A stretch of DNA of 64,000 nucleotides from Curtobacterium sp. Leaf261 (GCF_001422205.1 NZ_LMMJ01000007.1:124870-188869), one strand, 5' to 3'. Positions 34,641 to 43,363 are shown, counted from the first letter of the stretch. A program made the numbers and translations. The notes: generated from the letters alone by a model not told the origin.

Positions 34641-36436
34641 TTGCTCCACTTCCACTGCGCGGGGTGGAAGTTCGCCAGGGAGTCCTGGTCGAACGAGCCG
34701 CCCGTCAGCCCGGTCTTGACGACCGAGATCTGGTAGTCGGGGCTCGGCAGCCAGATCACCGGGAGGTCCTTCGCCACGGCGGCGGAGTAGTCCTGGACCG
34801 CGGTGGAGTCGGTGCTCGTCGTGCTCGCGGTGATGAGCTGGTCGACGTCGGCGTCCGAGTAGTTCCCGAAGTTCGAGCCGCCGTTCGTCTGGAACAGCGA
34901 GTCACCCGTGGGGTAGGCCGCGAAGTACCAGCTGCCGGCGGTGCCGAAGAACGACAGCTGCCACTTGCAGATGTCCTGGTCGGCGGTGCACTGCGGCGTC
35001 TGCGAGAGGACCGAGTTCACCGGGGCCGTCTTGATCGAGAAGTCGATGCCGGTCTTGGCGAGCGAGGACTGGATCGCGCTCATCATGTTGTCGGTCACGG
35101 TCGAGCCGGACTGCGACAGGACCTGCATCTGGAACTTGGTGCCCTGGTCGACGCCCTCGCCGCACTGGCTGTCGCCGGTCCCGGGGTCGGTGCAGACCAT
35201 CGTCCCGCCCTTCGCGGTCCAGCCGTGGCTCGTGAGGAGCGCCTTGGCCTTCGAGGTCGAGAACGGGTACGGGTTGTCCTTCTGCGTCTCGGACACGAAG
35301 TCCGAGGTCTGCGCCTGCGGCACCGGACCGTAGCCGGGGACCGCCGTGCCGTTGAACACGACCTTGGACAGCGCGGTCTGGTCGATCGACATCTGCACGG
35401 CCTGACGGGCGTAGAGCTGCTTGTAGACCGGACCCATCGTCGGGTTGTTGAAGTTGTACGGCATGTAGGTGATCGACCAGCCGCTCCAGGGCTCGACGTC
35501 GTAGCCCTTCGCGGTGAACGAGCTCTTCTGGTCGATGTCCGAGGCGCTGATGTAGCCGTAGTCGACGGATCCGGACCGCAGCGCGTTCGTCTCGGCGTCC
35601 GCCGTCGTGAAGGGCAGCAGGTTCACCGTCGTGATCGCCGGCTTCTCGTTGCCGTCGTACTTGCCGTTCGCAGCGAGGACGACCTTGCCCGACGTGGAGA
35701 ACGAGTCGATGCCGTACGGGCCGCTGATCGTCTTCCAGAGCGGGTTCGTCGCGTAGCCGGAGATGTCCTTCGCGGCGGTGTTGAGGTACTTCCAGACCTG
35801 CTTGGCGCCCGCGGTGGTCTCGTCCGCGTTCCCGACCGATCCCGACGCCGAGGTCTTGTCCCACGCGTGCTGCGGCAGCGGCGTGATGAGGCTCAACTCG
35901 TTCGCGAGCATCCAGTCGTTGTTGTACGTCTTGTCGAACGTCAGGGTGAAGTGGGTGTCGTCGACCGTCTTGAACGAGGTCCAGTTGTCCGGCGCCTTGC
36001 CCTCGTTGTAGCTGGCCCACTGCGCTTTGTTCGCCGTGATGAGGTTGAACCAGAACTCGACGTCGCGTGACGTGATGGGCTTGCCGTCGCTCCACGTGCG
36101 GTCCCCGAGGGTCACCGTGACGCTCTTGCCGTCCTCGGCGAAGTCCGCGGCGGTCGCGATGGAACCGGCCTTGTTCCACGCGATCTTGCCGGTGGAGCCG
36201 TCGTAGGCCACGAGGGGCTCCCACAGCGAGTGCGCGATCGAGCTGTTGTTGGTGTTCAGGTGCGCGGCGGTGCCGATCGGGAGGATCCAGTTCGGCGTGA
36301 AGTTGGCGGGGAGCGCGTAGTTGATCTCGTCGGAGTCCGACGTGGACGCGTTCGACCCACCGGCACATCCGGCGAGCAGGGCACTCGCAGCGATGGCGAC
36401 GCCGGCGATGAGAGCCAGGCGGCGGGGCTTCGACAT
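34637..36436 (-). CDS. Family 5 extracellular solute-binding lipoprotein
   Basis: 599 residues. Signal peptide MSKPRRLALIAGVAIAASALLAGC with lipobox LLAGC. Family 5 features: SSIAHSLWEPLVAYDG, VTLGDRTWSDGKPITSRDVEF, KTYNNDWMLANELSLITPLP, and a C-terminal YSAAVAKDLPVIWLPSPDYQ. This class binds di- or oligopeptides but also oligosaccharides and nickel. First gene of the five-gene importer operon, divergent from the ROK regulator. Confidence 0.93.
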   Translation of the reverse strand: MSKPRRLALIAGVAIAASALLAGCAGGSNASTSDSDEINYALPANFTPNWILPIGTAAHLNTNNSSIAHSLWEPLVAYDGSTGKIAWNKAGSIATAADFAEDGKSVTVTLGDRTWSDGKPITSRDVEFWFNLITANKAQWASYNEGKAPDNWTSFKTVDDTHFTLTFDKTYNNDWMLANELSLITPLPQHAWDKTSASGSVGNADETTAGAKQVWKYLNTAAKDISGYATNPLWKTISGPYGIDSFSTSGKVVLAANGKYDGNEKPAITTVNLLPFTTADAETNALRSGSVDYGYISASDIDQKSSFTAKGYDVEPWSGWSITYMPYNFNNPTMGPVYKQLYARQAVQMSIDQTALSKVVFNGTAVPGYGPVPQAQTSDFVSETQKDNPYPFSTSKAKALLTSHGWTAKGGTMVCTDPGTGDSQCGEGVDQGTKFQMQVLSQSGSTVTDNMMSAIQSSLAKTGIDFSIKTAPVNSVLSQTPQCTADQDICKWQLSFFGTAGSWYFAAYPTGDSLFQTNGGSNFGNYSDADVDQLITASTTSTDSTAVQDYSAAVAKDLPVIWLPSPDYQISVVKTGLTGGSFDQDSLANFHPAQWKWSK

Positions 36437-36449
36437 GGGGTTCTCCTAG

Positions 36450-36497
36450 GTGTCGGGCGACGGGCCCGGATGGGTGTCGGACGACGGGTCCGGATGG
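36450..36497. repeat. 24-bp tandem duplication in the importer leader
   Basis: GTGTCGGGCGACGGGCCCGG plus ATGG occurs at 36450-36473 and, with two changes, at 36474-36497, in the 5' leader of the binding-protein gene. Confidence 0.8.
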
Positions 36498-36547
36498 GTG
36501 TTCCCACAGTCAATGGCCAAAGGCACTGGAAAAACAAACCCTCGACG

Positions 36548-36563
36548 GTAACAAGTGCGTTAC
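36548..36563. promoter_or_regulatory. Candidate ROK-repressor operator
   Basis: GTAAC (36548-36552) and GTTAC (36559-36563) form an inverted repeat in the divergent region between importer and regulator, in an unusually A/T-containing stretch (AAAAACAAACC nearby) where promoters are expected. Confidence 0.35.
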
Positions 36564-36683
36564 TGCCGTTCTGCGGAAACTCCCGGGACGCCAGAGGCCG
36601 CTACAGTCGGTCGCACGTCGACTCGTCCAGACTCAGCCCCTCTCGCAGAAGTAAGTGCCTCATGATCGAACGAAGTAGCCGCG

Positions 36684-37892
36684 GTGTCTGAGCTCAGCGC
36701 GCGCGTCCTCGAGCTGATCGCGTCCGGGCAGGCGACGAGCCGCACGGAGATCGCCACGCTGCTCGGTGCGGCGCCGTCGACCGTGTCACTGACGGTCGGG
36801 CAGCTCATCGAGCGCGGCATCGTCGCGGAGCAGGGCACCACCGCCTCGACCGGTGGTCGTCCCCGCAAGGCGCTCCGGCTCGGGGGCGTCGACGAGTACG
36901 CCGTCGCGGCCGACGTCGGCGGTGGGCACGTCCGCATCGGGATCGTCCTGCCGGGCGGCGGGCTCAGTGACGTCGCGAACGTGCCGTTCTCGATGGACGA
37001 CGGCCCCGTCGCCGGCCTCGAGCGGCTCGCTGGTCTGATGGAGGGCCTCGTCGAGGCACGCGGTCGCGGGGCGCTCCGCGGCGTCGGGGTCAGCCTGCCC
37101 GGTCCCGTCGACGTCGAGGCGGGGATCGTGGACCTGCCGAGCCGGATGCCGGGCTGGAACGGGTTCGAGGTCGCCGCGTGGTTGACCGAACGGTTCGGTG
37201 TCCCGACGGCGATCGACAACGACGCGAACTGCATGGCCGTCGGCGAGCAGGCCGTCCAGCCCGCGGAGCGCCGCCAGGCGATCATGGTGAAGGCGGGGTC
37301 GGCGATCGGTGCGGGGATCATCGCCGACGGCCGCCTGTACCGCGGCGCGACCGGGGCGGCCGGCGACATCACGCACGTGCGGATCGACGCCGCCGGCGAC
37401 ATCCCGTGCTCGTGCGGGAACACCGGGTGTCTCGAGACCATCGCGTCCGGGGCGGCGCTCGTCCGGATCCTGGGCGAGGCCGGCGTGACGATCACCGACG
37501 ACGGCGAGGTCCGGGCGGTCGAGACCACCAACGACGTCGTCCGGCTCGCGTCCGACGCACACCCGGCGGCCACGCGGGCCGTCCGCCGAGCCGGCAAGTA
37601 CCTCGGCGAGGTCCTCTCCGCGAACGTGAACTTCTTCAACCCCGACGCGGTCTACCTCGGCGGCATCCTCTCGACGCTCGAGCCGTTCGTCGCCGCGGTC
37701 CGGAGCCAGCTCTACGAGGGCTGCCACCCGCTCGTCACGCAGCACCTGGCGATCGAGCGGGCGTCGCTCGGGGCGGACGCCGGGCTCGTCGGAGCGGGGC
37801 AGTTCGCCCTGCAGCGCGCGCTCTCGGCCACGCTCGACGCCATCACCACCACCGCAACCACCCCCACCATCCGGAGGAACCGTGTCCACTGA
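36684..37892 (+). CDS. ROK-family transcriptional regulator (NagC/XylR type)
   Basis: 402 residues from a GTG. N-terminal winged HTH (TSRTEIATLLGAAPSTVSLTV, then GQLIERGIV) fused to a ROK sugar-sensing domain: DNDANCM, VKAGSAIGAGII, and the intact zinc motif CSCGNTGCLET. It faces the importer operon and overlaps the M81 gene by 11 bases, so it probably represses both arms until its sugar ligand is present. Confidence 0.9.
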   Translation: MSELSARVLELIASGQATSRTEIATLLGAAPSTVSLTVGQLIERGIVAEQGTTASTGGRPRKALRLGGVDEYAVAADVGGGHVRIGIVLPGGGLSDVANVPFSMDDGPVAGLERLAGLMEGLVEARGRGALRGVGVSLPGPVDVEAGIVDLPSRMPGWNGFEVAAWLTERFGVPTAIDNDANCMAVGEQAVQPAERRQAIMVKAGSAIGAGIIADGRLYRGATGAAGDITHVRIDAAGDIPCSCGNTGCLETIASGAALVRILGEAGVTITDDGEVRAVETTNDVVRLASDAHPAATRAVRRAGKYLGEVLSANVNFFNPDAVYLGGILSTLEPFVAAVRSQLYEGCHPLVTQHLAIERASLGADAGLVGAGQFALQRALSATLDAITTTATTPTIRRNRVH

Positions 37893-39531
37893 TCCCGCGA
37901 CGTCGTCCACCGTCCGCCGCCCCGTGATCGCGATCGCGGGGCTCGGCATCGAGTCCTCGACGTTCTCCCCGGCCCGGACGGACGCTCCGGCGTTCCACCC
38001 GCTGCGCGGCGACGAGGTCATCGAGCGCTACCCCTTCACGCAGCCGGGGTCCGAGCTCCGCGAGGCCGCCGACTGGCGCGGTGCACTCGTCGGCAAGTCG
38101 CTGCCGGGTGGGATCGTCACGCGGGCTGCCTTCGACGAGCTCGCGGAGGAACTGCTCGCGCGGCTGGCCGACATCGTCGCGACCACCCCGGTCGACGCGC
38201 TCTGGTACGACATCCACGGCGCGATGACGGTCGAGGGACTCGACGACGCCGAGGCGCTCCTCCTCGCGCGGATCCGTGCCGTGACCGGGGCGGACGTGCT
38301 CGTCGGGACGACGATGGACCTGCACGGGAACGTCTCGCGGGAGCTCGCGCACATGTCGGACCTCATCACCTGCTACCGGATGGCGCCGCACGAGGACGCC
38401 TGGGACACGAAGGAGCGCGGTGTCCGGAACCTGCTCGCGCTGCTCGCGGCGCAGCCCGCACCGGGCGAGGCCTCGTCCGCCACTGCCTCCGGCACCGCGT
38501 CTGCCACTGCGGACACCGCGGAACGGACGGGAGGCACGGCTGGCGCTGGCAGCGTCGGCCTCCGTCGTCCGGTCAAGGCGTGGATCCCCGTGCCCGTGCT
38601 GCTCCCCGGGGAGCAGACGTCCACGCGCATCGAACCGGCGAAGCACATCTACGCGGCCGTGCCCGGCGTCGAGGCCACGGACGGGGTGATCGACGCCGCG
38701 ATCTGGGTCGGGTACGCCTGGGCCGACGAGCCACGGAACCGTGCCGTGGTCGTGGTCACCGGCTGGGACGAGGCCGCCGTGGCCGCCGGCGCCGAACGGC
38801 TCGCGCGCTCGATCTGGGACGCGCGCGACGAGTTCCGGTTCGTCGCGCCGACCGGCTCCTTCGACGAGTGCCTCGACGCCGCGCTCGCGTCCGATGCCCG
38901 CCCGTACTTCATCTCCGACTCCGGCGACAACCCGACGGCGGGCGGCGCAGGGGACATGACCTGGGGGCTCACCGAGCTCCTCGCCCGCCCCGAGTTCCGG
39001 TCTGCCGACGGCCCCACCGTGGTCTACGCCAGCGTCCCCGGTCCGCGGGCGATCACCACGGCCGTCGCCGCGGGGGTCGGGGCGACCGTCACGGTGACGG
39101 CGGGGGCCGAGGTCGACGATCGGCACGCCGGACCGCTCACCATGACCGGGCGGGTCCACGCGATCCGGCACGGGGACGCCGACGCCGTGACCGAGGTCGT
39201 CCTGCAGGTCGGGAGCGTGTTCGCGATCCTCACCGAGCTGCGGAAGCCGTACCACCACGAGCACGACTTCACGGACCTCGACCTCGACCCCCGATCGGCG
39301 GACATCGTCATCGTCAAGATCGGGTACCTCGAGCCGGAGCTGTTCGACATGTCCGCCGACTGGATGCTCGGGCTCACCCCCGGCGGCGTCGACCAGGACC
39401 TCGTCCGCCTCGGACACGAGCGCATCCGCCGGCCGATGTTCCCGTTCGACCGCTCGTTCGAGCACGAGCCCGACCTGTCCGCGCGGATCATCCCCGCGTC
39501 CGACCAGCCCCTGACCGGAGCCGACGATTGA
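37882..39531 (+). CDS. M81-family metallopeptidase (MlrC-like)
   Basis: 549 residues from a GTG with GGAGGAA upstream. The family includes MlrC, which hydrolyses linearised microcystin. Conserved blocks: IAGLGIESSTFSPARTD, DALWYDIHGAMTVEG, GTTMDLHGNVSRELAHMSD, YRMAPHEDAWDT, SDSGDNPTAGGAGD. Residues about 195-225 are a low-complexity Ala/Ser/Thr insert whose DNA contains a copy of the dispersed GACGGGAGGCACGG repeat. Coupled to the importer regulator and CutC, it may act on the imported compound. Substrate unknown. Confidence 0.85.
   Translation: MSTDPATSSTVRRPVIAIAGLGIESSTFSPARTDAPAFHPLRGDEVIERYPFTQPGSELREAADWRGALVGKSLPGGIVTRAAFDELAEELLARLADIVATTPVDALWYDIHGAMTVEGLDDAEALLLARIRAVTGADVLVGTTMDLHGNVSRELAHMSDLITCYRMAPHEDAWDTKERGVRNLLALLAAQPAPGEASSATASGTASATADTAERTGGTAGAGSVGLRRPVKAWIPVPVLLPGEQTSTRIEPAKHIYAAVPGVEATDGVIDAAIWVGYAWADEPRNRAVVVVTGWDEAAVAAGAERLARSIWDARDEFRFVAPTGSFDECLDAALASDARPYFISDSGDNPTAGGAGDMTWGLTELLARPEFRSADGPTVVYASVPGPRAITTAVAAGVGATVTVTAGAEVDDRHAGPLTMTGRVHAIRHGDADAVTEVVLQVGSVFAILTELRKPYHHEHDFTDLDLDPRSADIVIVKIGYLEPELFDMSADWMLGLTPGGVDQDLVRLGHERIRRPMFPFDRSFEHEPDLSARIIPASDQPLTGADD
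38525..38544. repeat. Dispersed repeat copy inside the M81 gene
   Basis: GGACGGGAGGCACGGCTGGC, matching the intergenic GACGGGAGGCACGG variant, lies in frame in a variable Ala/Gly/Thr-rich loop of the M81 protein. Confidence 0.65.
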
Positions 39532-40343
39532 GCACGGCCGACACCACACCGCCGTCCGCACACGACACCGCTCCCGAGCACGGTGCGGTGTCCGGAGGGC
39601 GGTGTCTGGCGCTCGAGATCGCCGTCGTCTCCACCGCCGGCGCCGTCATCGCACGCGACGGAGGGGCCGACCGGATCGAGCTCTGCGCCGCACTCGAGCT
39701 CGGCGGGGTCACCCCGTCGCAGGGGCTCGTCGAGGCCGCCGTCGCGACCGGCATCCCGGTGCACGCACTCGTCCGGTCGCGGCCGGGCGACTTCCACTAC
39801 GACGACGACGACATCGACACGATGCTGCGCGAGGTCCGATCCATCGCGGCAGCGGGTGTCGCCGGCGTCGTGGTGGGCGCGCTCCGTCTCGACGGCACGC
39901 TCGACGAGACGGTCATCGGGCGGTTCGTGGACGTCGCTCGACAGACCGCGCCCGGCATCGAGGTCACGGTGCACCGGGCCATCGACCGCACGGCCGACCC
40001 CGTCGTCGCCGCCGGGACGCTCCCCCGGCTCGGCGTCACCCGCGTCCTGACCTCGGGCGGCGCACCCGTCGCCCCGGCGGGGATCGACACACTCGCGCGG
40101 ATGGTGCTCGCGGCCGAGGGCGTGCAGGTCCAGGCGGGTGGGGGTGTCTCACCCGAGGACGTCGGCGCGCTCGCTGCGACGGGTCTCGCGGCCGTACACC
40201 TGTCCGCGAAGCGCCGGGCTCCGGTCCGCCCGACGACGACCAGGGCGGGCCGGGTCCCGATGGGCGCGCAGGACGACGTGCACTCCGTGACGGACCCGTC
40301 GGTGGTCGCGGCAGCCCGCCGGGCGGTGGACGCCCTGCGGTAG
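39528..40343 (+). CDS. cutC: CutC-family protein
   Basis: 271 residues from a TTG overlapping the M81 stop (TTGA); a GTG at 39588 would remove a 20-residue disordered tail. TIM-barrel family with conserved GADRIELCAALELGGVTPS, VHALVRSRPGDFHYD, VTVHRAIDRTADP, RVLTSGGAP and VQVQAGGGVSPEDV. Named for copper homeostasis, but that role is poorly supported; enzyme chemistry on a sugar or peptide derivative is plausible in this operon. Function unassigned. Confidence 0.88.
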   Translation: MSTADTTPPSAHDTAPEHGAVSGGRCLALEIAVVSTAGAVIARDGGADRIELCAALELGGVTPSQGLVEAAVATGIPVHALVRSRPGDFHYDDDDIDTMLREVRSIAAAGVAGVVVGALRLDGTLDETVIGRFVDVARQTAPGIEVTVHRAIDRTADPVVAAGTLPRLGVTRVLTSGGAPVAPAGIDTLARMVLAAEGVQVQAGGGVSPEDVGALAATGLAAVHLSAKRRAPVRPTTTRAGRVPMGAQDDVHSVTDPSVVAAARRAVDALR

Positions 40344-40348
40344 CCGAG

Positions 40349-40452
40349 CCGTCCCTCCAGGCCGATCACGGTCTCGATCCCGATCACGGTCCCGATCCCG
40401 ATCTCGATCCCGGTCCCGGTCCCGGTCCCGGTCCCGGTCCCGGTCCCGGGCC
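40349..40452. repeat. Half palindrome copy followed by hexanucleotide tandem repeats
   Basis: CCGTCCCTCCAGGCC at 40349-40363 repeats the right arm of copy A. It is followed by GATCACGGTCTC, then runs of GATCCC and finally about seven tandem GGTCCC units to 40452. The minus-strand frame across it would read Arg-Asp repeats and is not a gene. Confidence 0.85.
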
Positions 40453-40550
40453 ACGTTCTGGTCCCGCCGAGGCGGCGCACGTGCGCCACTTCGGCACTCG
40501 ATGCGTCACGAACGTGACTTCCCGGCCAGCCGACCGACAGGATGGACCCC

Positions 40551-41729
40551 ATGAGCGTCATGATCTCCCCGTTCGATGCCCGCGCCACCCGCACGAGCGA
40601 GAAGTTCACCGCCTTCCCGCCCGAGGTCCTGCCGATGTTCGTGGCGGAGATGGACTGCACGCTCGCCGAGCCGGTGCGGGATGCGATGGTCCGGGCCGTG
40701 CAGGCGAGTGACACGGGCTACCTCGGGCGGACGCGCGAACTCCCGGACGCCTACGCCGACTTCGCCGAGCGTCGCTGGGGATGGCACGTCGAGCCCGACC
40801 TCGTCCGGACGACCACCGACGTCTCCGTCGCGATCGTGGAGACGCTCCGGCAGGTGACGACTCCCGGCGACCAGGTCGTGATCATGCCGCCGGTCTACCC
40901 GCCGTTCTGGGACCTCGTCATCGAGGCCGCCTGCACCCCGACCGAGGTCCCGCTCGTCCGACCGGCGGACCCCGCCGACCCCTTCGAGACCTCGGCGCTC
41001 TGGTCGATCGACCTCGACGGTGTCCGCGCCGCGTTCGAGACCGGTGCCCGCACGGTCCTCCTCTGCAACCCGCACAACCCGCTCGGCCTCGTGCACACCG
41101 CGGAGTCGCTCGCCGCACTCGCCCGGCTCGCGGCGGAGTTCGACGCCGTCGTGGTGAGCGACGAGATCCACGCGCCGCTCGTGCACGCCGACGCTGTGTT
41201 CACGCCGTTCCTGGCCGCATGTCCGGAAGCGGCTGCGGTCGGCGTCGCGGTCACGTCGGCGAGCAAGGCGTGGAACATCGCCGGGACGAAGTGCGCGCTG
41301 ATGATCGGTGGGAGCGAACGGGCCGGGGGCTGGTTCGACGCCATGTCGCACGAGGTCGTCGCACGTACGAGCATCCTCGGGTACGTGGCGAGCGTGGCGG
41401 CGTTCCGCGAGGGCGAGCCCTGGCTCGAGACCCTGCTCGGCGAGCTCCAGGGCAACCGTCGGCTGCTCGCAGAGCTCCTGCCCGAGGCGCTCCCCGGGGT
41501 CGGCTACCGGCAGCCGCAGGCGTCGTACCTGGCGTGGCTCGACCTCCGCGCGCTGCCCTGGGGCGACGACCCCGCCGGGCCGATCCTCGACGCGGCGGGG
41601 GTCGCGCTCGGGCACGGCCCCGACTTCGGGACGCAGGGAGCGGGGCACGTGCGGTTCAACTTCGGGTGCTCGGAGGAGACCCTCCGTGAGGCACTCGACC
41701 GACTCGCCGGAGCGCTCGGCACCCGGTGA
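40551..41729 (+). CDS. PatB/MalY-type PLP-dependent aminotransferase or C-S lyase
   Basis: 392 residues from the ATG at 40551, chosen because AGGA lies eight bases upstream; an ATG at 40542 would add three residues. Fold-type I PLP enzyme: FVAEMDCTLAEPVRDAM, CNPHNPLGLVHT, VVSDEIHAPLVH, and the PLP lysine in SASKAWNIAGTKCA. Members cleave cystathionine or other Cys S-conjugates (MalY/PatB). Role here could be methionine synthesis or thiol-conjugate breakdown. Confidence 0.9.
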   Translation: MSVMISPFDARATRTSEKFTAFPPEVLPMFVAEMDCTLAEPVRDAMVRAVQASDTGYLGRTRELPDAYADFAERRWGWHVEPDLVRTTTDVSVAIVETLRQVTTPGDQVVIMPPVYPPFWDLVIEAACTPTEVPLVRPADPADPFETSALWSIDLDGVRAAFETGARTVLLCNPHNPLGLVHTAESLAALARLAAEFDAVVVSDEIHAPLVHADAVFTPFLAACPEAAAVGVAVTSASKAWNIAGTKCALMIGGSERAGGWFDAMSHEVVARTSILGYVASVAAFREGEPWLETLLGELQGNRRLLAELLPEALPGVGYRQPQASYLAWLDLRALPWGDDPAGPILDAAGVALGHGPDFGTQGAGHVRFNFGCSEETLREALDRLAGALGTR

Positions 41730-41782
41730 GCCGCGCGCTCGGCACCCGGTGAGCCGCGCGCTCGGCGCCAGGTGAGCCGCGC
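41714..41782. repeat. 23-bp tandem repeat spanning the patB-like stop
   Basis: GCTCGGCACCCGGTGAGCC plus GCGC occurs at 41714 and 41737, and with two changes at 41760. The first unit includes the stop codon of the PLP enzyme; the last ends three bases before the DoxX stop. Confidence 0.9.
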
Positions 41783-41784
41783 GC

Positions 41785-42234
41785 TCAGGCCGCGCTGACC
41801 CGACGTGCGCGACGGTGCTCGCGCCATGCTCGCCACGCGCCGGTGGCCCACAGTGCCCAGAGCACGAGGATCGGCTGGAACACCAGCCGCACCGCCCGGG
41901 CTGTGTCCGAGCTCAGCCCGAACGTGCTCCGGTGGTCGACGAGCTGCGCGATGTTCCCCGGGAAGATCACGACGAAGAACAGTGCCACGAGCCAGCCGAC
42001 GACGTTCCGGGCCGGCCGCTTCCACACGAGCACGAGCGCCAGCCCGAGGACGAGCTCGGCGATGCCGGAGAGCACCACGACCGTGTCGACGGGGAGCGGC
42101 ACCCACGGCGGCACCTGGGCGCGGAACGACTCCCGTCCGACGGTGAGGTGCACCGTCCCGGTGAAGAGCAGGACGGCGCCGAGGAGCGCCTGCCCGATGG
42201 TGCGGAGGATCTCGAAGCGCGACACAGGCTGCAT
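41785..42234 (-). CDS. DoxX-family membrane protein
   Basis: 149 residues from the ATG at 42234; an upstream ATG at 42270 would add 12 residues. Four hydrophobic segments, the first LRTIGQALLGAVLLFTGTVH with the DoxX-type F-x-G-x-x-H, then VVVLSGIAELVLGLALVLV, VGWLVALFFVVIFPGNIAQ and VFQPILVLWALW. DoxX proteins are linked to respiratory redox and oxidative stress. It is divergent from ohrR across its operator. Confidence 0.8.
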   Translation of the reverse strand: MQPVSRFEILRTIGQALLGAVLLFTGTVHLTVGRESFRAQVPPWVPLPVDTVVVLSGIAELVLGLALVLVWKRPARNVVGWLVALFFVVIFPGNIAQLVDHRSTFGLSSDTARAVRLVFQPILVLWALWATGAWRAWREHRRARRVSAA

Positions 42235-42281
42235 TCGGAGCACCGTACCCGGATGACGGGTCCCCCTCACAGCGCATACTC

Positions 42282-42308
42282 ATTGTGCACAACTCAGTTG
42301 TGTGCAAT
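42282..42308. promoter_or_regulatory. Candidate OhrR operator
   Basis: ATTGTGCACAAC and GTTGTGTGCAAT flank TCA: a 27-bp inverted repeat matching at 10 of 12 positions per arm, ten bases before the ohrR start, between divergent doxX and ohrR. Size and symmetry fit a MarR/OhrR dimer. Confidence 0.65.
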
Positions 42309-42317
42309 CGTTGGGCC

Positions 42318-42770
42318 ATGGCAACCGAGAGCAGTCCCGTCGACGAGATGGTCTGCTTCTCGCTCTACGCGGCCTCCCGCGCCACGACCCAGGCGTACCG
42401 CGCACTACTCGCCCCCTGGAACCTGACGTACCCGCAGTACCTGGTGCTCGTGCTGCTCTGGTCGGACGGTCCGTTGACGGTCGGCACGCTCGGCGACCGC
42501 CTCGACCTGGACTCCGGCACGCTCTCCCCGCTCCTCCGCCGGATGGACGAGGCCGGGATCGTCACCAGGACCCGGAGCATCGAGGACGAGCGCGTCGTCA
42601 CGGTCGACGTCACGGACCACGGGCGCACCCTCCGCGCGGAGCTCGCGCACGTGCCCGCGTGCATCGCCGGAGGGACCCAGCTCGGGTCCCTCGACGAGGC
42701 ACGCGAGCTCATCGACACCCTGCACCGCCTCACGGCGGGGATGCAGGCGACCACCGCCGACGCACGCTAG
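42318..42770 (+). CDS. ohrR: OhrR-type MarR regulator
   Basis: 150 residues from the ATG at 42318. The redox-sensing cysteine is Cys13 in MVCFSLYAASRATTQAYR, matching Cys15 of Bacillus OhrR. LTYPQYLVLVLLWSDGPLT and LDSGTLSPLLRRMDEAGIVT form the winged HTH. Oxidation of Cys13 by organic hydroperoxides should release it from DNA and induce ohr, 99 bases downstream beyond a palindromic repeat. Confidence 0.92.
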   Translation: MATESSPVDEMVCFSLYAASRATTQAYRALLAPWNLTYPQYLVLVLLWSDGPLTVGTLGDRLDLDSGTLSPLLRRMDEAGIVTRTRSIEDERVVTVDVTDHGRTLRAELAHVPACIAGGTQLGSLDEARELIDTLHRLTAGMQATTADAR

Positions 42771-42811
42771 CCGCGCCTCCAGTCCGTCCTGATCCCGGAC
42801 TGGAGGCGCGG
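42771..42811. repeat. Dispersed palindrome between ohrR and ohr
   Basis: CCGCGCCTCCAGTCCG at 42771-42786 is the exact complement of CGGACTGGAGGCGCGG at 42796-42811. It begins directly after the ohrR stop and continues TGCCAGCGCG, like the family core. It could attenuate read-through into ohr. Confidence 0.8.
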
Positions 42812-42869
42812 TGCCAGCGCGCGCCGACGCTCACGGACCGCAGGTCCGCACCACCGAAAGGAACACCGC

Positions 42870-43292
42870 ATGGACGTCCTCTACACGGCAGAAGCGCTCT
42901 CCACCGGCGAGGGCCGCAACGGCCACGTCGCCACGAGCGACGGAACGCTCGACCTCGACATGGCGATCCCGAAGGACATGGGCGGCTCCGGCAACGGCGC
43001 GAACCCCGAGCAGCTGTTCGCCGCCGGCTACGCCGCGTGCTTCCACTCCGCGCTGCAGGGCGTCGCCCGCTCGCAGAAGGTCAAGGTCACCGACTCGTCC
43101 GTCGGCGGACGCGTCCAGATCGGCCCGAACGGCGAGGGTGGCTTCCAGCTCGCGGTGCTCCTCGAGGTCGTCATCCCCGGCATGGAGCACGACCAGGCGC
43201 AGGCCCTCGCCGACGCGGCACACAAGGTCTGCCCCTACTCGAACGCCACGCGGGGCAACATCGAGGTCACGGTCACCGTCTCCGAGGACTGA
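42870..43292 (+). CDS. ohr: Organic hydroperoxide resistance protein (Ohr)
   Basis: 140 residues, ATG with GAAAGGAA upstream. Thiol peroxidase reducing organic hydroperoxides. The two catalytic cysteines are Cys57 in GYAACFHSAL and Cys121 in KVCPYSNATRGN. The OsmC/Ohr fold and length are standard. Induced through OhrR upstream. A bidirectional terminator follows. Confidence 0.95.
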   Translation: MDVLYTAEALSTGEGRNGHVATSDGTLDLDMAIPKDMGGSGNGANPEQLFAAGYAACFHSALQGVARSQKVKVTDSSVGGRVQIGPNGEGGFQLAVLLEVVIPGMEHDQAQALADAAHKVCPYSNATRGNIEVTVTVSED

Positions 43293-43317
43293 CCCGTCCT
43301 CCTCCGGAAAACACCGA

Positions 43318-43363
43318 GTTGGCCGGTTCTCGCAGAGCAATGTCTCTGCGAGAACCGGCCAAC
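43318..43363. terminator. Bidirectional terminator between ohr and nagB
   Basis: GTTGGCCGGTTCTCGCAGAG (43318-43337) pairs perfectly with the arm at 43344-43363 around CAATGT. AAAACACCG precedes and GTCGCGTTTT follows, giving U-rich tails on both strands between convergent genes. Confidence 0.92.

Noticed and set aside
40149-40454. Minus-strand open frame encoding an Arg-Asp repeat protein
   Set aside because: It is the translation of the hexanucleotide tract plus antisense cutC; no start context, no family, and the DNA repeat explains it fully.
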